A program made the translations under genes and the position numbers. Below the pieces are notes generated by a model, which saw nothing but the letters and a program-made list of their open reading frames with translations, was not told where the DNA came from and did no database searches. DNA of 15,890 bases. Origin: Planctomycetaceae bacterium. GTDB taxonomy: Bacteria; Planctomycetota; Planctomycetia; Planctomycetales; Planctomycetaceae. The number at the start of each line of letters is the position of its first letter. Within the stretch, counting starts at the first letter, position 1. This document shows, piece after piece, positions 7,809-15,072 of the stretch. The DNA is taken from positions 2,258-18,147 of the forward strand of contig DOCI01000157.1 in NCBI GenBank assembly GCA_003503535.1. Direction: 5' to 3'.

Positions 7809-7944
7809 TAGGACAGGCTTCCAGCCTGTCTAATTTCTATTTGAACCGCAAAGGACGCGAAGAGTCTTCTTCTATCTCACCACAATTCAATAACCATTGC
7901 TCTCCGTTAATTGAACGGAGCAGACAGGCTGGAAGCCTGTCCTA
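7809..7944. repeat. 136-bp element with perfect 23-bp terminal inverted repeats
   Basis: The first 23 bases (7809-7831, core ACAGGCTTCCAGCCTGT) are the exact reverse complement of the last 23 (7922-7944). Each end also folds on itself, with GACAGGCT/AGCCTGTC around a 3-base loop. Inside, CTCCGTT (7902-7908) pairs with AACGGAG (7914-7920). The interior has AACCGCAAAGGACGCG, a motif I associate with dispersed intergenic repeats in planctomycetes and related bacteria. No coding capacity and no clear target-site duplication are visible. It lies between hpnC and the M28 gene and would form strong RNA structure if transcribed. Confidence 0.75.
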
Positions 7945-7959
7945 TCTTTTGTGATCGCA

Positions 7960-8874
7960 TCATTTGAACTTGCCAAGGAATGCTTTTGTCAGCAAACCTG
8001 GAGCATCCCATTTAGATAATTTGGGGCGGATTTCCAAAACGCGATAATCAATTCGGCGGATTTTTTTGCAGATTGCCAGTCCTCCGAGCGCAAATAAGCG
8101 GATATCCAGTCGGATACTGTGGGGGACATTACGTGAGAGTTCTCGTCCGCTCATCAGGAGTTGTTCCGCACGATTGACCTCAAAAGCGAGCAGTTGTTGA
8201 AAGTTATTGGTGGAAACTTTCTTCTGCAAATCGGCTTCCGTCACACCATAGTGCTGCAGATCTTCTTCCGGCAGGTAAATCCGATCAATCTCCAAATCAC
8301 GGCTGACATCCTGCCAGAAATTAATCAATTGCAATCCCGTACAAACATCATCGGAAAGTTGAAGGTTTGAGGGAGTTGCAGACTCGGCCAGATGCAGTAA
8401 CAGCCGCCCAACAGGATTGGCACTTTGCTGGCAGTAAGAAAGCAGATCGGTGTAAGTCTCGTATCGATTTTGAATTTGATCCCGTTCGAAAGCGGAGATT
8501 AAATCGTGAAATGGTTCTGCCGGTAATGAGAACTGTTGAATCGCCTCCGCCAGAGCAATTGTAATTGGATGACAAGCATCTCCCGTCAAAGAGCGTTCAA
8601 ATTCTTCACGCCACCATTTGAGATGTCTCAGAGATTCCTCGGTTGAGGGAAGTTCATCTCCAAGATCATCCGACCAGCGACAGAAGGCGTAAATATCGTA
8701 AAACGGTTGGCGGAGATGTCGGGGCAGAAAAAACGAAACGACCGGGAAGTTTTCGTAATGCCCCAACGCGATCGATTTGGTGAACTGCCGAGCGTCTGCT
8801 AATGGTATCGTTGAGGGTTGTACCGTCGCATCCGGCCCCCAGGTCTTAAGTATCTGACGAAAATCGTATTCCAT
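7960..8874 (-). CDS. hpnC: Hydroxysqualene synthase-type HpnC
   Basis: A 304-residue class I trans-isoprenyl-diphosphate synthase of the squalene/phytoene synthase family. The first Asp-rich motif is DDLGDE (69-74). The second is in QDVSRDLEIDRIYLPEED (D189 and D193), after NFW. HYENFPVVS near residue 39 is characteristic of the HpnC branch. In the HpnCDE route HpnC is reported to act on presqualene diphosphate to give hydroxysqualene, which HpnE reduces to squalene. hpnD and hpnE are not in the window. The enzyme is cytoplasmic or membrane-peripheral with no signal peptide. It starts 35 bases after the TIGR03067 stop and may share its transcript. The ATG at 8874 lacks an obvious Shine-Dalgarno sequence. 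A general phytoene/squalene synthase remains possible. Confidence 0.85.
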   Translation of the reverse strand: MEYDFRQILKTWGPDATVQPSTIPLADARQFTKSIALGHYENFPVVSFFLPRHLRQPFYDIYAFCRWSDDLGDELPSTEESLRHLKWWREEFERSLTGDACHPITIALAEAIQQFSLPAEPFHDLISAFERDQIQNRYETYTDLLSYCQQSANPVGRLLLHLAESATPSNLQLSDDVCTGLQLINFWQDVSRDLEIDRIYLPEEDLQHYGVTEADLQKKVSTNNFQQLLAFEVNRAEQLLMSGRELSRNVPHSIRLDIRLFALGGLAICKKIRRIDYRVLEIRPKLSKWDAPGLLTKAFLGKFK

Positions 8875-8909
8875 TGCGTTATTCGCAGCCGTCCGAATTG
8901 AAAGCGTAT

Positions 8910-9359
8910 TCAGTCTTTAATCCGCTCAAATACCATGTAATCCGCTTTATTCTGAGCAGTCGATTTGAAATCTTCCGGTGCTCGTCCCTCTCCGGGTTGC
9001 GATGTCGCAATGTGAAGTTTCTTACCTTTTAACTTAAGGATTCCGTAGACCCAGCCTGATTTTTTCTCCGATGAAATTGGCTTGAGAATAAAACTCCAGG
9101 GATCGCTGGAATCATCCAACTCCAGTTTGGAAGATTTGGAATGAGCAAAGTCATCCTGAATGTAGATTAACTTCATCTTTTGGTTTTCAATGACCATTTC
9201 CAATTCATAAATGTCCGTATCGAGAGATTTCCCACCGGTCTCCATGGAAACCGCCTGCCATTTTCCCTGAATCTCTTTTGGACCAAACGCCTGAACATTC
9301 TGAGAAAGCATCGCTTGAAGTACACCGCAGATAAGTATCGATGTGATTGAAATTCTCAT
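8910..9359 (-). CDS. TIGR03067-type exported small protein
   Basis: A 149-residue protein with an N-terminal signal peptide (hydrophobic 5-17, probable cleavage after VQA near residue 24). A single domain follows, resembling TIGR03067, a planctomycete-rich family of unknown function. Recognisable parts are the IQGKWQAVSMETGGK opening, in place of the usual LQGTWKV, and the ATSQPGEGRAPEDF segment near the end that matches the family's conserved PGxxRPxxF-like turn. The fold is probably a small beta-barrel of lipocalin type (inference). ATG at 9359 is preceded by AAAGG. It lies between the alpha/beta hydrolase and hpnC on the same strand. No catalytic residues can be named. Confidence 0.75.
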   Translation of the reverse strand: MRISITSILICGVLQAMLSQNVQAFGPKEIQGKWQAVSMETGGKSLDTDIYELEMVIENQKMKLIYIQDDFAHSKSSKLELDDSSDPWSFILKPISSEKKSGWVYGILKLKGKKLHIATSQPGEGRAPEDFKSTAQNKADYMVFERIKD

Positions 9360-9471
9360 GAAGAATACCTTTGAAAATCAATTTTAAATTTGAGTGTACG
9401 CATTGACCTTACTCAGGATAAATGATGAGCCCCCCAGTGTCTCGAATTAATTCTGAATTTTTGCGTTATTG

Positions 9472-10656
9472 TTACTTCCTGTCCATCCGGGCCAAACCGC
9501 GTGCGTTTTTCTGTATGGTATCGGATTTCAAATACTCCTGAGCTTCTGGAATTTCTTTAAGATAGGCATCGAAAAAAGCGATCACCGTACTGTTGATGAG
9601 TAAAACCTGATCAGGGGCAGAAGGGCCTGCTCCCGACCAACTGCTGCCGGAAATTCCACCAAAATTGTGATAGGCATCGTTAATCCAAAGCAGATATTTA
9701 TCTCCTGGCTTCAGTCCATCGTAAGCCTGCTTCCGCCACTCCCCTTTCAAGTCTGATTTCCCCGGTTGCGGGGTGCCGTCGTTGTCGCCGGTAATCATTA
9801 ATGTTGCTGGTGTAATTGTCGAATACGACTTGTCCTGAATTGCGTTTCCGGGCCCCTGGGGGCTGATCATCACCGCTGCACGAACACGGTCATCTTTTAA
9901 GCTGATCGTTTTGATGCCAGGCAGAATCATAGTCATGCCACTGAGTAACATTGTTGTATGTGCCCCATAAGAGTGGCCACTGACTCCAATTTTAGTCGTG
10001 TCGATTCTCCCTTCGAGTTCTGGAAAAGTCTTCTCGAGTAATGTCAGAGAATCAAGAACGGCTTTCACATCATCCGGACGATTTTTCCATTCCAGAGTCA
10101 CCTTGGCTGAACTGACGAAATCGCCAATCGATTCAAACTGCTGTCGTTCCTGTGGACTCAAATTCGAAATGGAATCACCGAAAGTAGGTTGAATAACAAC
10201 ATAACCATGACTGACCCAATGCGTGACCAGAGGCTCACCGTTCTCTTTCGAACCACCCGCTCCATGACAGTGCACGATCAGAGGATAACTCCCGGTCTCG
10301 GAGGGATATGTAATTCGCAGAGGAATAACTTTGCCGCGACTTTCATCGGGCAGGTCATAATTTTCGATCACTTTCGGTGTGAATCGTCCCGGAACATCTC
10401 CATAAAGTCCTGTTTTGCCGGGAATCAAACTCGCAGGAATATCTTCACTCTGCGGATTTTGACGCAAGCCCTGGAGAAACTTCTGTAAATTGGCCCGCTC
10501 TTCAGAGGACAGTCGACCATTCCCATCGGTATCGAATCGATCTCGAAGCTGCTTCAATTTTTCAAAACGTTCCCCCTGTGAATACCCCGTATTTGAAAGT
10601 GTCAGTAAGGATACGATTAGCAGGAATACCGTTCTCCGGCAGATTCGATTTCGCAT
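9472..10656 (-). CDS. Exported alpha/beta hydrolase with N-terminal EF-hand
   Basis: About 394 residues. A signal peptide spans roughly 1-26. One EF-hand loop, DTDGNGRLSSEE (42-53), has Asp/Asn/Asp-like calcium ligands. A longer alpha/beta-hydrolase domain follows, of the chlorophyllase/dienelactone-hydrolase/PAF-acetylhydrolase type. HGAGG (about 131-135) forms the oxyanion region, GHSYG holds the nucleophile S229, an acid Asp lies in GDNDGTP (about 291-293), and the catalytic His is H330 in AYHNFGG. The enzyme is probably a secreted or periplasmic serine esterase; its substrate cannot be read from sequence. I start at ATG 10656 because GGAG lies 9 bases upstream; the ATG at 10671 overlaps that site. 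It diverges from the sulfatase gene, so the two may be co-regulated and act on the same material (inference). Confidence 0.85.
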   Translation of the reverse strand: MRNRICRRTVFLLIVSLLTLSNTGYSQGERFEKLKQLRDRFDTDGNGRLSSEERANLQKFLQGLRQNPQSEDIPASLIPGKTGLYGDVPGRFTPKVIENYDLPDESRGKVIPLRITYPSETGSYPLIVHCHGAGGSKENGEPLVTHWVSHGYVVIQPTFGDSISNLSPQERQQFESIGDFVSSAKVTLEWKNRPDDVKAVLDSLTLLEKTFPELEGRIDTTKIGVSGHSYGAHTTMLLSGMTMILPGIKTISLKDDRVRAAVMISPQGPGNAIQDKSYSTITPATLMITGDNDGTPQPGKSDLKGEWRKQAYDGLKPGDKYLLWINDAYHNFGGISGSSWSGAGPSAPDQVLLINSTVIAFFDAYLKEIPEAQEYLKSDTIQKNARGLARMDRK

Positions 10657-10706
10657 GATGATGATCTCCATTAGAGAGAATTTGTGGCTACTTTTACTTC
10701 ATTAGT

Positions 10707-10730
10707 AACCTCAGATAAAGCGCTGAGGTT
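10707..10730. promoter_or_regulatory. Inverted repeat in divergent promoter region
   Basis: AACCTCAG (10707-10714) and CTGAGGTT (10723-10730) are a perfect 8-bp inverted repeat with an 8-base spacer containing part of AGCGCT. It lies about 50 bases before the hydrolase start and 160 before the sulfatase start. It could be an operator for either gene or a hairpin in the hydrolase leader. I could not place a convincing -35/-10 pair for either gene in this 230-base gap. Confidence 0.35.
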
Positions 10731-10888
10731 TCGCAAACCCGCCTGTCTATTCGAGAATTTCAGCAGATAACCGAATTAACGTACACCTGGAACTTCAGTT
10801 GCATCCCGCACACATCTCGATATGTTTAACTGTTAATCAGAATATTATTGAACCAATTTTGTAACATAATGAATGAGGGAGAATTCCC

Positions 10889-12490
10889 GTGCGGACTTTA
10901 TTTCGAGTTTTAACAATCCTGCTTCTGACGAACCTCACTCAACTCTCAGCTGCCGAGCGCCCCAACATTCTCTTCATCTTCACCGATGATCATGCTCCCC
11001 ATGCGATTGGAGCGTATGAGGGCTGGTTACAGAATGTGAATCCGACACCCAACATCGACAAGCTTGCTGAACAGGGGATGCTGTTCCGCAATAGTTTTTG
11101 CACGAATTCAATCTGTGGTCCCTCGCGGGCTGTCATTCAGACAGGATTGCACAGTCATTTGAATGGATTCCGGACCAATAGGGACCGTTTCAATGGCGAT
11201 CAGCAGACGTTTCCGAAACTACTTCAGAAAGCGGGCTATCAAACGGCGATGCTCGGCAAATGGCATTTGGGAACTGATCCACAAGGCTTCGATCACTGGA
11301 AAGTCCTTCCCGGACAAGGCGATTACTACAACCCGGCATTCAAAACTCCTCAAGGACGCGAGGAGGTCGAAGGTTACTGCACCGATCTCGTGACTGATAT
11401 GGCATTGGACTGGTTGAAGAACCAGCGAGATTCCGGCAAACCGTTCATGATGATGTGTCAGCACAAAGCTCCGCATCGCACCTGGATGCCGCCGCTAAGA
11501 TATCTGACCCTGTATGACGACATCGAAATTCCAGAACCTGCCACTTTGTTTGATCGATGGGAAGACAACGCCAGCCCGGCTCGTCATCAGGAAATGGAAA
11601 TCGATGGGCACCTCAATATCGTATTCGATTGCTTTGGCCCGCCGATCCATAACTGGGATCCCTATTCGGGAAAATCGGTCGATCGTTCGGGAGCGAAGAA
11701 TCTGGAGCGCATGACTTCCGAACAGTTAAAAGCCTGGAATGCGGCGTTTGATGTCAAAAATAACGAGTTAAAGAAACTGAATTTGACCGGCAAAGATCTC
11801 GTTCGGTGGAAATATCATCGCTACATCCGCAACTACTTGCGATGCGTGAAAGGTGTTGATGACAGTGTCGGCCGGATGATGGATTATTTGAAAGAATCAG
11901 GACTCGATGAGAACACCATCGTAATTTACTCTTCTGATCAAGGGTTTTATCTCGGGGATCATGGCTGGTACGACAAACGCTGGATGTACGAAGAATCGCT
12001 GAAAATGCCTTTCATCGCCAAATGGCCCGGCACCATAAAACCGGGAAGCATCAATACCGATCTGATTCAAAATCTTGATTATGCCGAAACCTTTCTCGAT
12101 ATAGCCGGAGCTCCCATTCCGGAAAACATGCAGGGAAAATCGCTCGTCCCATTGATGAAAGGCGAAACGCCTGACGACTGGCGGGACGCGATTTATTATC
12201 ACTACCACGAATTTCCCAGCGTGCATATGGTCGCCAAACATAATGGGATCAGGAACGATCGCTACAAGTTGATCAACTTTTATCAGTTCGGCGAGTGGGA
12301 ATTTTACGATCTGGAAGCTGATCCTGATGAACTGAACAACCTTTATAACGATCCCGCCCAGAGCAAGCGAATCGCAAAAATGAAGGAACAGCTCAAAGAA
12401 CTCGAGCAGCAATATCAGGACAATTCCGAGATGGCGGAAATGTCTGAAGAATGGAAAGTGAAAGTCCAGGCAGGTGAAAGAAAGCCATAG
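10889..12490 (+). CDS. Secreted type I sulfatase
   Basis: A 533-residue exported sulfatase of the formylglycine-dependent family. Signal peptide is 1-22 (LSAAE). The metal-binding pair D33-D34 follows in [11 protein letters not shown]. The signature CGPSR (76-80) places C76 as the residue matured to formylglycine; it also has the TG that normally follows. GKWHLG, HKAPH and [23 protein letters not shown] give the remaining active-site Lys, His and metal ligands. The last motif carries DQ where many sulfatases have DN, common in one sulfatase subgroup. The start is GTG at 10889 with GAGGGAG upstream. The C-terminus is Lys/Glu-rich and ordinary. No maturase (FGE or anSME) lies in the window. The substrate, probably a sulfated polysaccharide, cannot be assigned. 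It converges on the histidine kinase gene. Confidence 0.95.
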   Translation: MRTLFRVLTILLLTNLTQLSAAERPNILFIFTDDHAPHAIGAYEGWLQNVNPTPNIDKLAEQGMLFRNSFCTNSICGPSRAVIQTGLHSHLNGFRTNRDRFNGDQQTFPKLLQKAGYQTAMLGKWHLGTDPQGFDHWKVLPGQGDYYNPAFKTPQGREEVEGYCTDLVTDMALDWLKNQRDSGKPFMMMCQHKAPHRTWMPPLRYLTLYDDIEIPEPATLFDRWEDNASPARHQEMEIDGHLNIVFDCFGPPIHNWDPYSGKSVDRSGAKNLERMTSEQLKAWNAAFDVKNNELKKLNLTGKDLVRWKYHRYIRNYLRCVKGVDDSVGRMMDYLKESGLDENTIVIYSSDQGFYLGDHGWYDKRWMYEESLKMPFIAKWPGTIKPGSINTDLIQNLDYAETFLDIAGAPIPENMQGKSLVPLMKGETPDDWRDAIYYHYHEFPSVHMVAKHNGIRNDRYKLINFYQFGEWEFYDLEADPDELNNLYNDPAQSKRIAKMKEQLKELEQQYQDNSEMAEMSEEWKVKVQAGERKP

Positions 12491-12506
12491 TCAAATACGC
12501 AAATCT

Positions 12507-12545
12507 TTGAAATTCAAATCAGGCAAATGAGTTCCTGAATTTCAA
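12507..12545. terminator. Possible bidirectional terminator
   Basis: TTGAAATTCA (12507-12516) is the exact reverse complement of TGAATTTCAA (12536-12545). The 39-base element fills the 51-base gap between two convergent genes and overlaps the kinase stop codon. The stem is AT-rich and the loop is 19 bases with no clean T-run, so termination is plausible but weakly supported. CAGG/CCTG offers an alternative inner pairing. Confidence 0.35.
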
Positions 12546-14635
12546 GTTGCAATCAGGTTGCTTTCTTCAATCAATTCAAAGATATCGGTAATGAGTTGAT
12601 CTCGATCAATCGGCTTGGAGGCAAAACGGTTACACCCTGCACTCATACATCGATCAATCTCTTCAGGCAATGCATGCGCGGTCAATGCGAGGATGGGTAT
12701 TTTCAGCCCAATCTTTCGCAATTGTCTGGTTGCTTCGTAGCCATCGACGACTGGCATCTGCATATCCATTAGAATGACATCGGGTAGAGAATTTGCAGAA
12801 TTCGTCAGCCAGTCAATTGCTTCCTGACCATTATTCAATGTAATGACTTCAGCTCCCTGTCCTTCCAGAATGAAGCAAATCAGCTTTCGATTATCAGCAC
12901 CATCCTCGACGAGCAATATTTTAGATTCTTCCAAGAGTGTCTGATGCTCCCTTTTTCTCTTACCCGAATCCGATTCATTGTCTGTCTGAGCTGTTGAAAT
13001 CAAGTGATTTCGACTCCTGCGCCCAGATGTAACTTCGGCTACAATGCTTGCCGAAAATTCACTGCCGACACCTAAAGTACTCGAAACGGAAATATCTCCC
13101 CCCATCAGCCGACAAAGGTTTCTGGAAATCACTAATCCCAATCCCGTTCCTCCATGCCGTCGATTCGAACCCGAATCGACCTGACAGAAAGGTTCGAATA
13201 TTCGTTCCAGATCATCTGATTCAATCCCAATTCCAGAATCTCGAACTCTGAAAATCAGCTCGACTTCCTTATCAGCGTACCTGCCTATTTCGGTCGAAAT
13301 TTGAATTGTTCCCGTCTCTGTAAATTTGACGGCATTTTGAACGAGATTGACCAATACCTGCTTTAATCTGATGGGATCTGAGACAATACTCTTAGGAGTT
13401 TTCTCATCGATATGAACTTCCAGTGTCAGATTTTTCTCATCGACATGATGCTGCAAAGTCTGTTGCACATCTTTAACGAGTTCGCGAGGATTAAAAGTGA
13501 CGTGCCTCAAACTGATCCGCTGAGCTTCAATGCGAGTCACGTCGAGAATGTCGCCCACAATCCAAGTGAGATGGGTGCAGTTTTTAGAGATGATATCGAG
13601 AAATTCTGTGGCACGTTTGCCCTGGACCAGTGGCCGAAGTTCATTGGAAAATCCACTGATTGCCGCAAGCGGTGTACGAATTTCATGGCTCATACGCCCC
13701 AAAAATTGAGACTTGGCTTCAGAGGCTTCTTTTGCCAGACGCAAGGCACTTCGATTACGCATCATGGCTGCAATTAATCCCCAGACTAAGCTGGCAAACG
13801 CCAATGAAAACAGGAAACCCAGAATTCCGATTCTTGCCGCCAGTGGAGAAGACGCTTCCCAACCTTTGCGAGGAGTCCCAAGAAATTGCCAGGTTCCTCC
13901 CATAGAAATTATCGAAAGTGTCATGGGATCGCGACTCAGGATTTCAGGATCACCAAAAATGAACTCCCCCTTTTCGCCGAGACTATCTTTCCCTCGAATT
14001 GCAACTTCCAAATCATCCGGGATATCGCTCAGGAATTCTTGCAGAAGAGAATCTTTATCAATGACCACTGCTGCCATACCGAGAAATTCTCCCTGGTCCG
14101 GCTTATTGAAATCATCGGTCTTATAGATCGCAACACGATTGATAAACCCCTGCCCTCCCTGTATCAATTCAACAGGTCCTGCCAAAACTGGATGTCTAGA
14201 TTTGATTGTCTCTGATATCGCATCATGCTGTGTAGGAATTTGAGCTAAATCTACTCCCAGTACCCTTTTATTGAGTTCATATGGCCAGACATTTTTTACT
14301 GTCGTTCCTTCTGTCAGCGCAATATTCCGGATCCCCGTAGAAGTCTTTTGCATAGAAGCAGCGATTTTGGCAAACCAGCTGCGATCATTAATCAAACTGG
14401 GATTTGCTGAAGCAATGGCTTTAAGTCCCATGGTTAAAGCCATCCGCGTATTGATCGCTTGTTCCGCCTTAGCATGAATGACACTCATTTGCTGAAGAAC
14501 ATCGGAACGGATTTGCTGTTGGTAACGGCCATCTTCAAAAGATCCCATCAGTCGAACCACTGAAATACTGATGAAAAATACAAAGACGCCTCCCAGCCAG
14601 GGAGCATATTTTGAATTGGAAAGTTTTAAGGGCAT
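12542..14635 (-). CDS. CHASE-domain hybrid sensor histidine kinase
   Basis: A 697-residue membrane hybrid kinase. TM1 (12-29) and TM2 (268-291) bracket a roughly 237-residue extracytoplasmic CHASE sensor. It has the family's VLAGPVELIQGG and EFLGMAAVVID segments; CHASE domains bind small ligands such as cytokinins or peptides elsewhere. HisKA follows with phospho-acceptor H317 in MSHEIRTPL. The HATPase domain has N434 in LVQNAVKF, DSGIG (466-470) and GGTGLGL (495-501). A C-terminal receiver (about 572-692) has phospho-acceptor D624 in LMDMQMP, the acidic pair E577/D578, T652 in LTAHA and K674 in SKP. All parts look intact. No HPt protein or output regulator is nearby, so phosphotransfer must go to partners elsewhere. 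Ligand unknown. ATG at 14635 has only a weak ribosome site. Confidence 0.93.
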   Translation of the reverse strand: MPLKLSNSKYAPWLGGVFVFFISISVVRLMGSFEDGRYQQQIRSDVLQQMSVIHAKAEQAINTRMALTMGLKAIASANPSLINDRSWFAKIAASMQKTSTGIRNIALTEGTTVKNVWPYELNKRVLGVDLAQIPTQHDAISETIKSRHPVLAGPVELIQGGQGFINRVAIYKTDDFNKPDQGEFLGMAAVVIDKDSLLQEFLSDIPDDLEVAIRGKDSLGEKGEFIFGDPEILSRDPMTLSIISMGGTWQFLGTPRKGWEASSPLAARIGILGFLFSLAFASLVWGLIAAMMRNRSALRLAKEASEAKSQFLGRMSHEIRTPLAAISGFSNELRPLVQGKRATEFLDIISKNCTHLTWIVGDILDVTRIEAQRISLRHVTFNPRELVKDVQQTLQHHVDEKNLTLEVHIDEKTPKSIVSDPIRLKQVLVNLVQNAVKFTETGTIQISTEIGRYADKEVELIFRVRDSGIGIESDDLERIFEPFCQVDSGSNRRHGGTGLGLVISRNLCRLMGGDISVSSTLGVGSEFSASIVAEVTSGRRSRNHLISTAQTDNESDSGKRKREHQTLLEESKILLVEDGADNRKLICFILEGQGAEVITLNNGQEAIDWLTNSANSLPDVILMDMQMPVVDGYEATRQLRKIGLKIPILALTAHALPEEIDRCMSAGCNRFASKPIDRDQLITDIFELIEESNLIAT

Positions 14636-15072
14636 GTCACACTTTACTCAGAGGGATAGTAAGCCGAAACTCATCCCGGCTGTCTTAAATGTGTGTCAAA
14701 ATTTGATAGAAATCCCTATTTTTCTTACATCGTGAGAATTGCGTACAGTTTTCTCCCTCATCATTAGGAATTATTGGTTATTGACCAGTTTTGACAGTTT
14801 TGAAATTTATGACTGTTATAATGACAAATTGTCCCCTCGATGGAGGAGGTGGATCAAAATTAGTCGTGAAGTCTGAATCGCTTATTCTTCAACGCTGCGA
14901 TGGGGGATGCACTTTCATTTTCTATGAGTATCTCTTACCGTTCTCAAATTACCGATGAGGTTAACTCTGTGGTGATATCCGCTTGCAGTATGCCACAACG
15001 CGAACCAACCACTGAACATACTGTCATAATTACACACAGTTTTGCATTACGCTGTACAGGATGCTGATTTCG
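14636..15072. other. Divergent leader region before ileS
   Basis: This 437-base gap separates the kinase and ileS, which diverge. The plus-strand promoter at 14791-14822 is the clearest element. The remaining leader has no T-box signature, tRNA-like fold or gene that I can support. It does contain a strong Shine-Dalgarno-like run at 14842-14851 and a 30-codon open frame from GTG at 14866 to a stop at 14958. On the minus strand, TTGACA (14699-14694) is a possible -35 for the kinase, but no good -10 lies at the right distance. Confidence 0.5.
14791..14822 (+). promoter_or_regulatory. Promoter with extended -10, probably for ileS
   Basis: TTGACA at 14791-14796 and TATAAT at 14817-14822 both match consensus fully, and TG at 14814-14815 gives an extended -10. 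The spacer is 20 bases, longer than the usual 17, so the extended -10 probably does most of the work. Overlapping inverted repeats are ACAGT/ACTGT (14794-14798 with 14812-14816) and GACAA-A-TTGTC (14823-14833) at the expected start site. They could be operators. The leader to ileS would be about 240 nt. Confidence 0.55.

Noticed and set aside
11897..12412. A 171-codon minus-strand open frame
   Set aside because: Antisense to the C-terminal half of the sulfatase, with no domain features of its own.
14823..15072. T-box riboswitch upstream of ileS
   Set aside because: No conserved T-box sequence (AGGGTGGNACCGCG type) or terminator/antiterminator pair is visible.
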